Source of the DNA: an uncultured Bacteroidia bacterium
GTDB lineage: Bacteria; Bacteroidota; Bacteroidia; NS11-12g; UBA9320
Assembly (NCBI GenBank): GCA_905478335.1
Contig: CAJQIC010000011.1
Coordinates: forward strand, 20,054-84,053
Direction: 5' to 3'
DNA: 64,000 nt
Made by a program: the position numbers and the translations under genes. Positions 33,150 through 41,847 of the stretch are shown piece after piece. The notes below the pieces were generated by a model. That model ran no database searches. It saw only the letters and a list, made by a program, of their open reading frames with translations, and was not told where the DNA came from. Numbering within the stretch: the first letter of the stretch is position 1; each line of letters begins with the position of its first letter.

Positions 33150-33932
33150 TTCAGATAATAATTTGTTGATATAGGTCGGAGTATGTTGCAAACGACTGCC
33201 ATACCAGCTAAACATTTCTCCGTCTACCAAAACCACTGTGGAGTTTGGAAATTGGTCTGCTATGGCACTTTGATGCGCTTCCTTAAATGGAAAAGGTTCG
33301 GAAGACAAAAAGATATAGGAAGGGTTGATGTTTCGAATATCCGACACGCTCAACTCGGGATACCTAGCTTGGTTTTGGATAGCGTTTTTAAATCCGGATT
33401 TTTCCAAAACATCATGGATAAATGTGTTCAATCCAACACCGTAATACGGGTCTTTCCAAATTAAATACAATACATCATTTATTCCCGAATTAGTAGTTAT
33501 TAAACGATTAAATGCGCGCTCCGTGTCAAAAATGAGTTTGTCAGTCAGGCTTGTTTTATGAAAGATGTGACCCATTGAACGCAGCATATCATACGAGTCG
33601 TTTATCGTATTAATATCGCTCATCCACACCGGAAATTCAGCTTGTAATGTTTTAATCTGATCGGCTTCATTCTCTTCTTTGTTACCGATGATCAGATCCG
33701 GTTGCGACGCACGAATGGCGTCTAATTGCAACTTCTTTGTACCACCGATTTTCTTGGCGTTTTTAAACTCGTCTGAAGGATGTATGCAAAAAACGGTTTG
33801 ACCGATTGGTCTAACACCACGGTAGTATAACAACTCTGTTTGGGAAGGAACAAGGGAAACTACCTTCTTGGGTATACCCCGTAACTCAATCTGATGCCCC
33901 ATTTGATCGGTATAGTGATGCAATTGAGACAC
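33138..33932 (-). CDS. BtuF-like helical-backbone metal/cobalamin receptor, no signal peptide
   Basis: 264 residues of the class III periplasmic-binding fold used for cobalamin, heme and siderophores. Visible features are KKVVSLVPSQTELLYYRG, IGGTKKLQLDAIRASQPDLIIGNKEEN and the C-terminal VLVDGEMFSWYGSRLQHTPTYI. Unusually, the N-terminus (MSQLHHYTDQMGHQIEL) has no signal peptide or lipobox, and no BtuC/BtuD genes are nearby. Either the protein acts in the cytoplasm or the true start is missing. A role in cobalamin is inferred only from the family. Confidence 0.8.
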   Translation of the reverse strand: MSQLHHYTDQMGHQIELRGIPKKVVSLVPSQTELLYYRGVRPIGQTVFCIHPSDEFKNAKKIGGTKKLQLDAIRASQPDLIIGNKEENEADQIKTLQAEFPVWMSDINTINDSYDMLRSMGHIFHKTSLTDKLIFDTERAFNRLITTNSGINDVLYLIWKDPYYGVGLNTFIHDVLEKSGFKNAIQNQARYPELSVSDIRNINPSYIFLSSEPFPFKEAHQSAIADQFPNSTVVLVDGEMFSWYGSRLQHTPTYINKLLSEIDS

Positions 33933-33940
33933 GACAGGCT

Positions 33941-35305
33941 TTATTTTGCTAATGCAGATATCAAATCGTACTTCGTGATGATGTGGTACACTCCACCAAG
34001 GTCCTCAACCATTACCGCAGGGTTTTCCTTGTTGATCGATTTCGAAACGGAATCCATTTCTTCGTAATAACTTACAATTGGAAATGGAGCTTGCATAATT
34101 TCACTCACTGGCTGGTTTCCAGCGTCAAGGTTGTTAAGTAAAAGTCTGAATATGTGGTGGTCGTTTAAAGAACCAATAAAATCTCCAGCCTCGTTGACAA
34201 CAGGCAATTGAGAGATACTGTATTTCTCCATTTTATCAAAAGCTGATTTGGCTAAATCAGTGTCTAATACCGTAATCAGTGGTAAGTGCTGATGACTAGA
34301 TATTAAGTCTAAAGCAGTTTTAGGCTTAGAATCAAGGAAGCCTCGATCCTTCATCCAATCGTCGTTAAACGCCTTACCCATGTAACGCGTTGCATGGTCG
34401 TGAAACAGGACCACAACGACGTCTTCAGGTTTAAGATGATCTTTTAACTGCAGGATGCCTTTAACCGCACTGCCGGCAGAGTTACCAACTAGAATTCCTT
34501 CTTCGCGCGCCAGTTTACGTTGCCAAACCAATCCATCTTTATCTGTAACTTTCTCAAACTTGTCGATGACATCAAAATTGACACATTTTGGCAAGATGTC
34601 TTCTCCAATACCTTCGGTGATGTAAGGGTAAATTTCCTTTTCGTCAAACTCGCCAGTTTCGTGGTATTTTTTGAATATGGAACCATAGGTATCTATGCCC
34701 CAAATCTGAATATCGGGATTTTGTTCTTTTAAGTATCGTCCAACACCACTGATAGTACCACCAGTACCCACACCTACAACAAAGTGTGTGATCTTACCTT
34801 CAGTTTGTTCCCATATTTCTGGACCAGTTTGCTCGTAATGTGCCTTAACATTACTAGGATTGTCATATTGATTGACATACCAAGCACCCGGAATTTCTTC
34901 CCCTAGTCTTTTAGAAACAGAGTAATACGACCTGCTGTCTGTTGGATCAACGTCGGTAGGACATACAATAACTTCAGCGCCTACGGCTTTCAGAATATCT
35001 ACTTTTTCTTTACTCTGCTTGTCTGTAGTTACAAAAACACATTTGTATCCTTTAATCAGTCCAGCAATGGCCAAACCCATACCTGTGTTTCCACTTGTAC
35101 CTTCAACGATAGTTCCTCCAGGCTTCAATCTGCCGTCGGCTTCTGCGTCAATAATCATTTGCAAAGCCATTCGGTCTTTCACTGAATTACCTGGGTTGGT
35201 CGTTTCAATCTTTGCTAAAACTGTTGCGGATACATCGGCAACGATATCGTTCAATTTAACCAATGGTGTGTTTCCAATGGTCTCAAGTATGTTGTTGTAA
35301 TACAT
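33941..35305 (-). CDS. Cystathionine beta-synthase with tandem CBS domains
   Basis: 454 residues. The PLP-dependent catalytic domain (residues ~1-320) carries NPGNSVKDRMA with the PLP Lys at 43, EGTSGNTGMGLA, the phosphate loop GVGTGGTISGVGRYL and GNSAGSA. A tandem CBS pair (~330-450) follows, probably an adenosyl-ligand regulator. Condensing homocysteine with serine to give cystathionine makes this the first step of reverse transsulfuration; the matching gamma-lyase/synthase is at 51704. Cysteine synthase activity cannot be excluded, but the C-terminal CBS pair favours this assignment. It is 8 bp from the BtuF-like gene. Confidence 0.9.
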   Translation of the reverse strand: MYYNNILETIGNTPLVKLNDIVADVSATVLAKIETTNPGNSVKDRMALQMIIDAEADGRLKPGGTIVEGTSGNTGMGLAIAGLIKGYKCVFVTTDKQSKEKVDILKAVGAEVIVCPTDVDPTDSRSYYSVSKRLGEEIPGAWYVNQYDNPSNVKAHYEQTGPEIWEQTEGKITHFVVGVGTGGTISGVGRYLKEQNPDIQIWGIDTYGSIFKKYHETGEFDEKEIYPYITEGIGEDILPKCVNFDVIDKFEKVTDKDGLVWQRKLAREEGILVGNSAGSAVKGILQLKDHLKPEDVVVVLFHDHATRYMGKAFNDDWMKDRGFLDSKPKTALDLISSHQHLPLITVLDTDLAKSAFDKMEKYSISQLPVVNEAGDFIGSLNDHHIFRLLLNNLDAGNQPVSEIMQAPFPIVSYYEEMDSVSKSINKENPAVMVEDLGGVYHIITKYDLISALAK

Positions 35306-35457
35306 TGGTGCAAATGTACTTGGTTCATTAAGAATTTTTGAACGAAATGTGTTTTATTCCAACGTCTATTCACCATTGAATTCGACTTGATTTCCGTTGT
35401 AGTCCACGCCCCATATATTTTTAAATTTTCATGCTCAAATAATAATAACTTCGCGGC

Positions 35458-36327
35458 ATGTTTGTGAGTGGATTCACTTTCGTTAAAAACGCTGTAAAGC
35501 TTGATTACCCAGTAGTTGAGGCGATTTCATCTGTTCTGCCATTGGTAGATGAAATGGTGGTTGCTGTTGGGGCTTCCGACGACGACACTAGATCTGTAAT
35601 CGAAGCGATTGACAAGACTAAAATACGAATTATCGATACGGTTTGGGACGATACTTTGAGAGAAGGAGGAAAGGTGTTGGCCGAAGAGACAAATAAAGCC
35701 AAAGAAGCGGTAAGCAGCGAAGCCGATTGGCTTGTTTACATCCAGGCGGATGAATGCATACATGAAAAATATCACAACGAGATTAGCGAGCAAATGGAAC
35801 GCTATTGTGATGATAAAACAGTTGAAGGATTATTATTTGATTATAAACACTTTTATGGTAGCTATGATTTTATTGGCGACAGCCGTACGTGGTATAAGAA
35901 AGAGATACGCGTCATCAAAAATGATGAACAAATAAGCAGTTGGAAAGATGCCCAAGGTTTTCGTAAACAAGGACGAAAGCTACAAGTTAAAAAAATCGAC
36001 GCTGCGATATACCATTATGGTTGGGTACGCCACCCAAAGTACATGATGGCAAAGGCCTATGAGGCGAACAAACTTTGGCACTCCGACAAATGGGTAGAAG
36101 AGCGGTTTGATCCTGAAAAGGATTTTGACTACAGCCAAATAGACTCGCTTAAACCATTCACTGGATCTCATCCTACTTGTATGCAACCACGCATCAAAAA
36201 GATGAATTGGACCTTTACATTCGACCCAAGTCAAAAAAAGTTTGGAATTAAAACGGGCTTCCTCTATTGGCTCGAAAAAGTCACCGGTTATAGGGTAGGC
36301 GAGCACAAGAATTACATCGAAATGTAA
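35458..36327 (+). CDS. Glycosyltransferase family 2-like protein
   Basis: 289 residues. It starts MFVSGFTFVKNAVKLDYPVVEAISSVLPLVDEMVVAVGASDD, a GT-A N-terminal strand pattern with the donor-binding Asp; WLVYIQADECIHE occupies the place of the DxD motif as QADE. Bacteroidota have many such stand-alone transferases, and the acceptor is unknown. There is no neighbouring polysaccharide cluster. Confidence 0.8.
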   Translation: MFVSGFTFVKNAVKLDYPVVEAISSVLPLVDEMVVAVGASDDDTRSVIEAIDKTKIRIIDTVWDDTLREGGKVLAEETNKAKEAVSSEADWLVYIQADECIHEKYHNEISEQMERYCDDKTVEGLLFDYKHFYGSYDFIGDSRTWYKKEIRVIKNDEQISSWKDAQGFRKQGRKLQVKKIDAAIYHYGWVRHPKYMMAKAYEANKLWHSDKWVEERFDPEKDFDYSQIDSLKPFTGSHPTCMQPRIKKMNWTFTFDPSQKKFGIKTGFLYWLEKVTGYRVGEHKNYIEM

Positions 36328-36344
36328 GTCGTAATTTTTTTTTT

Positions 36345-36374
36345 AGTTCTAAACCCAACCTTTGGATTAGAACT
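36345..36374 (+). other. Hairpin upstream of the sigma factor gene
   Basis: Inverted repeat AGTTCTAA / TTAGAACT with an inner CC/GG pair and a short loop, between the glycosyltransferase stop and the sigma-factor frame. It is preceded rather than followed by a T-run, so it is not a normal plus-strand terminator. It could be an operator or a leader structure. Confidence 0.5.
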
Positions 36375-36404
36375 TGTCGTAGATGCTAATGAAGGACAAA
36401 GTGA

Positions 36405-36995
36405 TTTACGACGATTAACCCAACATTAGACATACCGATCCATCTTGATCAAGCCAAAGAGTCAAGTCTTCAGCTTGAGGAAATAATAAAGCGGTGTCTT
36501 AAAAATGATCGGGTTGCTCAAGCGAAACTCTACCAAACCTACCATGGCAAGCTGCTAGCACTGTGTCAGCGGTACTGTGAAAATAGAGACGACGCATTGG
36601 CTGTTTTAAACCACGGGTTCCTTAAAGTATTTAAATACTTATCGACTTACGACGACAAATATGAATTTGGAGGATGGATATACCGTATAGTACAGTACAC
36701 AGCTATTGACCACGTTCGTAAACACGTTCGCAAAACGAAGCAATTACCCACTCAAGAACTAGACGTAGAGATTGAGATTGAATCCAATGCAATCGAAAAG
36801 TTGTACGCAGATGATTTAATCAGTCTGCTACACCGATTACCTTACACAACAAAAGTTGTCTTTAACCTTTTTGCCATAGAAGGGTTTAGCCATACTGATA
36901 TCGCCAAAGAGCTAGAGATGTCGGTAGGGACAAGTAAATGGCATGTTAACAATGCGCGCAAGCGGCTTAAAAAATGGATTGAAACCTATGAATAA
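36405..36995 (+). CDS. ECF-type RNA polymerase sigma factor, start codon unclear
   Basis: The frame carries a full ECF sigma factor: region 2 from EEIIKRCLKNDRVAQAKLYQTYHGKLL (about 36477) through DDKYEFGGWIYRIVQYTAIDHVRK, then region 4 with LPYTTKVVFNLFAIEGFSHTDIAKEL and SVGTSKWHVNNARKRLKKW. No ATG, GTG or TTG occurs in frame between the upstream stop (36402) and a TTG at 36597, which would delete region 2.1. Candidate starts are ATT at 36414, or an ATG at 36389 in another frame that would need a one-base shift near 36416. The stop overlaps the next gene by 8 bp. Confidence 0.82.
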   Translation, partial: FTTINPTLDIPIHLDQAKESSLQLEEIIKRCLKNDRVAQAKLYQTYHGKLLALCQRYCENRDDALAVLNHGFLKVFKYLSTYDDKYEFGGWIYRIVQYTAIDHVRKHVRKTKQLPTQELDVEIEIESNAIEKLYADDLISLLHRLPYTTKVVFNLFAIEGFSHTDIAKELEMSVGTSKWHVNNARKRLKKWIETYE

Positions 36996-38514
36996 AAAAG
37001 ATTTTATATCGATAGATAAAGCGTTTCAAGACAATTTAGGGTCTCATGAAATGCCTTTCCAAAATGGAGATTGGGAAGATATGTTGTCCAAATTAGATTC
37101 GGACGACGGCGCGATACTTTTGCCTCCTGATAAACATATTTTCACTAATTTTAAACACATAACCATTATGATACTAATAACAACACTTACAGCTGGTTTG
37201 ATGTGGATGTCAAGTCCGCAAGAACCCACAGCCACAATAGTTGCGGAAACACGACCAAGCCAAACGATTACGGCGTTAGCACAATCTGATCAGCCAGACA
37301 TGGCAGAACCAATTGTTAGCATACCAACGGAACAAAATGCTGCGGAACGGTTTATAAACCAAGCTGAAGTTAATATGCAAAGCTTTGTAGAGACGTTGAC
37401 TCAGCCTCTACAACAGGAAGAACAGATGCTACTCAGCGAAAGTGATGTTTCACCGTTGTCTTTTATTGACGTATTGGGTTCAAATCCAGAAAACGATATC
37501 GCGTCTCCTGATACCGCTAAGTTCTTAAAAACTGTGGTTTCGAAATATTGGGTAGACACAACCTATACCTACATCCACCATCCACCATCCAGAGACATAG
37601 AAGACGGTTGGTTTGGCCTGTATTATACCAATCAACAATTAACAGACGCAAACGATTGGGAACGAATAGGAAGACATACAGAAACCCATGGTTTTAACCT
37701 CCAATTTATGTCTGGAAACATCCTGCCTGGAGAGAATCTTGCTATTTATGGTGGCATTGACTGGGGCATGCAATTCTATGGAAGGTCAGAAAGTTCGGAG
37801 GTATTAATCAATTCCGTTAATGAAGATCGAGGACTGACGTTTTTACGCAGCCACAGCAATGATTTGTATTTCTCAGGCCAAATAGAATGGGCTCAATTTC
37901 CTATTGTCCCTTACCTGCACGGGGCTGCGGGAGGAAGAATTTTAACAACTGCTCAAACTACACGAGCGCTTTTACCTTCAGCGGACTATGAGAGTTCCCA
38001 AGAAAACGGCGTACACACCCGAGCAGCACTATCAACCAAGTTTGGTGTAGGGGCTAAACTCCGCATAGCGCCACGTGTATATTTAGATGCCAGATACTCC
38101 ATAGTAAACACGAGACCAATTGAAACCGTAGACTATGCAAACACCGGATTTGATGGTTTAGATTTCGATTTAGGTTTCAAAAAAATAAACATGAATGCTG
38201 GCCAAGTTCAGTTTGGAATTGTATTCGACGTGAGCAGTGATACGAGAACCAAAATTGTAGACGAACCTGGACATTGGGAAGAGCGTACGCAAACATTGTA
38301 TGTGGATCCTACCGATTCCACAAAAGTGTTTGTCCCATGTCCTTGTGATAAACCAAAGAGAAACGCACGTATACGCAATAATTCTTCTAACAGAAACTTC
38401 CCTGATTTTGAAGACGGAATATTTAGACCGGGTTCTGGATCTGGTTCAGGATCGGGCTCTGGCTCAGGAAAAGGAAGCTTCCCTGGATTGAAAAAACCAC
38501 CGGTACGATGGTAA
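36988..38514 (+). CDS. Anti-sigma-like N-terminus fused to an outer-membrane barrel-like domain
   Basis: 508 residues. The first ~45 (MNKKDFISIDKAFQDNLGSHEMPFQNGDWEDMLSKLD) look like the cytoplasmic part of Bacteroidota anti-sigma-type proteins. One transmembrane helix follows (ITIMILITTLTAGLMWM, ~52-68), then a linker of ~130 residues. The C-terminal ~270 residues have beta-barrel-like strands, such as GFNLQFMSG, LAIYGGIDWGMQFYG and VYLDARYSIVNTRP. A Gly-Ser repeat tail precedes the end. The start overlaps the sigma-factor stop as ATGAATAA, so the pair is coupled. A role in controlling that sigma factor is inference from context. Confidence 0.7.
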   Translation: MNKKDFISIDKAFQDNLGSHEMPFQNGDWEDMLSKLDSDDGAILLPPDKHIFTNFKHITIMILITTLTAGLMWMSSPQEPTATIVAETRPSQTITALAQSDQPDMAEPIVSIPTEQNAAERFINQAEVNMQSFVETLTQPLQQEEQMLLSESDVSPLSFIDVLGSNPENDIASPDTAKFLKTVVSKYWVDTTYTYIHHPPSRDIEDGWFGLYYTNQQLTDANDWERIGRHTETHGFNLQFMSGNILPGENLAIYGGIDWGMQFYGRSESSEVLINSVNEDRGLTFLRSHSNDLYFSGQIEWAQFPIVPYLHGAAGGRILTTAQTTRALLPSADYESSQENGVHTRAALSTKFGVGAKLRIAPRVYLDARYSIVNTRPIETVDYANTGFDGLDFDLGFKKINMNAGQVQFGIVFDVSSDTRTKIVDEPGHWEERTQTLYVDPTDSTKVFVPCPCDKPKRNARIRNNSSNRNFPDFEDGIFRPGSGSGSGSGSGSGKGSFPGLKKPPVRW

Positions 38515-38548
38515 GTCGTTTCGTAATATTCAAACCATATTAACATAC

Positions 38549-38594
38549 ACGGGTTTATATCAAGTACTTAATTTGATATAAACCCGTTATTTTT
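38549..38594 (+). terminator. 15-bp perfect inverted repeat, terminator and possible operator
   Basis: Two perfect 15-bp arms (ACGGGTTTATATCAA at 38549-38563 and its complement at 38573-38587) with a 9-nt loop, followed by a T-rich tract. It probably ends the sigma/barrel transcript. The right arm abuts the -7 box of the next gene, so it may also influence that promoter. Confidence 0.7.
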
Positions 38595-38595
38595 G
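38588..38595 (+). promoter_or_regulatory. Putative -7 box of the metal-uptake cluster
   Basis: TATTTTTG matches TAnnTTTG, 7 bp before the ATG of the Cys-rich protein gene at 38603. It directly touches the inverted repeat. Confidence 0.4.
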
Positions 38596-38602
38596 CACCA
38601 GA

Positions 38603-38989
38603 ATGAAACGCTTCACAGCCATACTCGTTTTGATTACACTTGTTTGTAATTACACTGGTGTGCAGCTGTGTGTTGATTTTTGCTGCGATTCGATAGAATC
38701 CATTCATTTTGGTGAAGAAGAAGCTGAAGCATTTTGTCACATTGATGATTGTGGGTCTGTACCCGAATCAGATTGTTGCGATTCTGAGCAGTTTCAAGTT
38801 GAGCCGCAACTATTGGACTACACTGTAAATGAATTGGAGCAAATTAAAACGCCGTTCGTTTACATACACAATCAAATTAACCCGTTTACACGTATCACTT
38901 TTGAATCTGATACCCCTTGTAAAACAATAGACAGCAGGCCATTGGTTCCGGTTCCAATCCGAGAACTCACACAGGTTTCTCTTTGTTAG
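38603..38989 (+). CDS. Exported Cys-rich small protein (HYC_CC_PP-like)
   Basis: 128 residues with an N-terminal signal sequence (MKRFTAILVLITLVC). Cys are grouped as VCNY, LCVDFCC and CGSVPESDCC, with further single Cys near the end. This matches the small Cys-rich exported proteins that recur upstream of TonB receptors and metal-binding proteins in Bacteroidota. The usual His-Tyr-Cys triad is replaced by QLC, so this is a divergent member. A metal-binding role is inferred from Cys content and neighbours. It is the first gene of a three-gene plus-strand cluster. Confidence 0.68.
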   Translation: MKRFTAILVLITLVCNYTGVQLCVDFCCDSIESIHFGEEEAEAFCHIDDCGSVPESDCCDSEQFQVEPQLLDYTVNELEQIKTPFVYIHNQINPFTRITFESDTPCKTIDSRPLVPVPIRELTQVSLC

Positions 38990-39070
38990 CATTCACTTTT
39001 ATTATGGCAGCAACAAGCTGCAGATTGCGTTGAATACAACGTTTATTCCCTTTAATAAAAGTAATTTTTA

Positions 39071-41305
39071 ATGAAAAATATTTTAATTGGTGCACTAGCA
39101 TTATTCACCGTGTTTCAGGCAAATGCGAAACAGTTAAGTGGATATGTGTATGCACTCGACAAGAAAAAGAAAGTCCCCCTAGAAGGGGCAGCAATTTTGG
39201 AACTGGGCCAGCCCAATGGTACACTTACCGATGGCAATGGTTTTTTCGAAATTGATTTAAATACGAATACGACTCAAATTGTGGTGAGTTATGTGTCCTT
39301 TATTTCTGATACCATCAACATTGCCGACAAAGTAGCCATTGAAATTATACTTAAACCGATGGCTGGCACCTTAGGTGTAGTAGAATTAAATAAGCGTAGG
39401 CGTACTTACGGTATTAGAAGCTTAGACCCAAGAACCACGCTACATTTACGTGAGCAAGAATTTCAAAAGGCAGCTTGCTGTAATTTGTCTGAAAGCTTTG
39501 AGAATGCACCTGCAATCGATGTTTCTTTTACAGACGCTGTGACTGGAACCAAGCAAATCAAAATGTTGGGTTTAGATGGCGTGTATACATCCATAACACG
39601 AGAGTTTATGCCTTCTGTACGGGGATTAAATTCGTTCTACGGTTTAAGTTTTATACCAGCGGCTTGGGTAGAAGGTATTCAAATTACCAAAGGAGCTGGG
39701 AGTGTTGTCAATGGTTTCGAGAGTATGTCGGGGCAAATTAACATTGAAATGAAAAAGCCCTATGGCCGAGATCAGTTTATGTTTGATCAGTTCATTTCAG
39801 AATCGGGGAGAAGCGAGACAGATGTTATGGTAAGACGTGATTTAAGCAAACACGTTGCCACTTCGCTCTTTGGACGTTTTGGTATTCGTCCTACAGAAAT
39901 GGATAGAAACAATGATGGTTTTTTAGATAATCCAACGAGCAACCAATATCAATTAATGAATCGTTGGCAGTTTCATGGAGATAATGGTTTAGAAGGACAA
40001 TTTAACGTGTCTTACAACAAGGATGAGAAGACGGCCGGTCAGTTCGGGTCGGAGAACCCCAATCCCTATAACGTGCTTATAGATAACGAGCAACTCGATG
40101 TTTGGGCTAAACTTGGAAAGGCCTTTAAAGACAAGCCTTATAAGAGTTTTGGGTCTCAGTACGCTTTTAATACGATTTCAAGTCAAATCGTTTATGGAAA
40201 TGACAGCAATCAAAATGTGCTGACTACTAAAGGACAAACGGCCTATGTGAATTTGATGTTCCAGTCGATAATACGCAATACGAATCACGGCTATAAAACG
40301 GGTATCAGCTTTATTTCTGATTGGGTAGAAGAATCATTTGACACATTTAATGTAGACAGGCAGGAAATGGTGCCTGGTGCCTATTTTGAATATACGATGA
40401 AGCCAGACAGTCTGTGGATTTTGGTCTCTGGGGCTAGAATGGATTACAGTAACCTTTTTGGTTTCTTTCCAACATTTAGGTTTCATGGCAAACGCAATTC
40501 CAAAGATGAGAAAACTGCGTTAAGGTTTTCAATCGGAAATGGAAGAAGAACGCCAAACTTTTTTGCTCAAAATCAAAATCTACTCATTTCGTCAAAACCA
40601 GTTGTTTTGAATACAAAGGCAGGCGAAACAATGGGCGTTATACAAGAATCTTCACTCAACATGGGTATAAGCTTGCAACAGAAATTTAAACTGTCGTATA
40701 TGCCGTCTGAAGTGCAGTTTGATTTTTTTAGAACAACTTTTTATAACGAATTGTTAAGTAATAGAGAAACACAAACACTTGTTTTGGAGTCTTTGCAAAA
40801 TGGAACGATTGCCAATAGCGCACAAGCACAGCTAGACGTGCAACCTGCGCGACGAACGGAGTTGCGCTTTGCCTACAGGCTTTTTGATGTTACTTCGGTT
40901 TATGATGGAAATCGCGTTGAAAAGCCGTTAATATCTAAGCACAGAGGCTTTTTTAATATTACACAAAGAACTAGAAGCAAATGGCAGTTTTCGTCGACGC
41001 TTCAGCTTTATGGTCCACAACGTATTCCTGGTCTTGACTTTGCAGCGGAGAACTTCAATGCGCAATACAGTCCTGTGTTTCCGTTATTAAATGCTCAAGT
41101 GAGCAAACGATTTAAAAAGAAACCGTTTGAAGTATACATTGGTGTCGAGAATTTGTTGAACTATAAGCAGGATAATCCAATTCTTGGCGCATCTAATCCG
41201 TTTGGTTCGAATTTTGATGCAACAAGTGTGTGGGGGCCAGTGTTTGGCAGAATGCTGTACGCCGGGTTTAGGTATAGAGTAAGGATAGAAGAAGAAAAGA
41301 AATAA
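39071..41305 (+). CDS. TonB-dependent receptor, probably metal-related
   Basis: 744 residues: signal peptide to about residue 20 (FQANAKQ), a carboxypeptidase-like beta-sandwich (SGYVYALDKKKKVPLEGAAILE), a plug domain with KAACCNLSESFENAPAID and KMLGLDGVYTSI, and a 22-strand barrel. The plug holds a CC pair. The gene lies between a Cys-rich exported protein and an HMA-domain protein, so import of a metal such as copper across the outer membrane is the likely role; the metal is not shown by the sequence. Confidence 0.88.
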   Translation: MKNILIGALALFTVFQANAKQLSGYVYALDKKKKVPLEGAAILELGQPNGTLTDGNGFFEIDLNTNTTQIVVSYVSFISDTINIADKVAIEIILKPMAGTLGVVELNKRRRTYGIRSLDPRTTLHLREQEFQKAACCNLSESFENAPAIDVSFTDAVTGTKQIKMLGLDGVYTSITREFMPSVRGLNSFYGLSFIPAAWVEGIQITKGAGSVVNGFESMSGQINIEMKKPYGRDQFMFDQFISESGRSETDVMVRRDLSKHVATSLFGRFGIRPTEMDRNNDGFLDNPTSNQYQLMNRWQFHGDNGLEGQFNVSYNKDEKTAGQFGSENPNPYNVLIDNEQLDVWAKLGKAFKDKPYKSFGSQYAFNTISSQIVYGNDSNQNVLTTKGQTAYVNLMFQSIIRNTNHGYKTGISFISDWVEESFDTFNVDRQEMVPGAYFEYTMKPDSLWILVSGARMDYSNLFGFFPTFRFHGKRNSKDEKTALRFSIGNGRRTPNFFAQNQNLLISSKPVVLNTKAGETMGVIQESSLNMGISLQQKFKLSYMPSEVQFDFFRTTFYNELLSNRETQTLVLESLQNGTIANSAQAQLDVQPARRTELRFAYRLFDVTSVYDGNRVEKPLISKHRGFFNITQRTRSKWQFSSTLQLYGPQRIPGLDFAAENFNAQYSPVFPLLNAQVSKRFKKKPFEVYIGVENLLNYKQDNPILGASNPFGSNFDATSVWGPVFGRMLYAGFRYRVRIEEEKK

Positions 41306-41362
41306 ATAATTGGACTACATGCAACCATTTGGATTGACAGATAGTCTACTAAAAACAACAAT

Positions 41363-41713
41363 ATGAAAACAACAAAATACGTAATGCTCACATTGCTACT
41401 TGCAGTGAGCCAATTGGGACTTGCAAAAAGCGTGGTAACCGAGTTTAAAGTCGAAGGACAGTGTGGTGATTGTAAGTCACGGATTGAAAAGGCGTTGGAT
41501 CTTCCAGGAATCAGTTTCGCGACATGGGATGTCGATTCTAAAATGATAACCATTCGATATAACGACAAAAGATTCTCAGAAACCGATATTCATTCAATTA
41601 TTAGTGAACTTGGCTACGCTACTGAAAAACAAGAGGCTAATCAAACGGCTGAAGATGCACTGCCCAAGTGTTGTCGACCTGGCGGTGCAAAGCATTGTGC
41701 GCCCAAGGAATAA
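41363..41713 (+). CDS. Exported heavy-metal-associated (HMA) domain protein
   Basis: 116 residues with a signal peptide (LLLAVSQLGLAKS). The HMA core runs from VVTEFKVEGQCGDCKSRIEKAL with the CxxC metal site (residues ~35-38) through ISELGY. A Cys-rich tail follows (PKCCRPGGAKHCAPKE). In the periplasm it probably binds Cu(I) or a related soft metal delivered by the receptor. A terminator 30 bp downstream ends the cluster. Confidence 0.88.
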   Translation: MKTTKYVMLTLLLAVSQLGLAKSVVTEFKVEGQCGDCKSRIEKALDLPGISFATWDVDSKMITIRYNDKRFSETDIHSIISELGYATEKQEANQTAEDALPKCCRPGGAKHCAPKE

Positions 41714-41745
41714 GTTAATTACGAACAAAAATTTGCAGATACATA

Positions 41746-41780
41746 AAGCGAATCAGTTTAAGGCTGGTTCGCTTTTTTTT
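41746..41780 (+). terminator. Intrinsic terminator after the HMA protein gene
   Basis: Stem AAGCGAATCAG with CTGGTTCGCTT (one G-U pair) followed by eight T, about 33 bp after the HMA stop codon. Confidence 0.88.
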
Positions 41781-41847
41781 AAGCATGACTTGATTGTACT
41801 GGTAGATTAAACATAGCTTTTTCATGGTGGTTTATTTGCCGTTTTCG

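Noticed and set aside
36345..36374. Terminator for the glycosyltransferase gene
   Set aside because: The T-run precedes the hairpin on the plus strand; the sequence after it is not T-rich, so it does not fit an intrinsic terminator.
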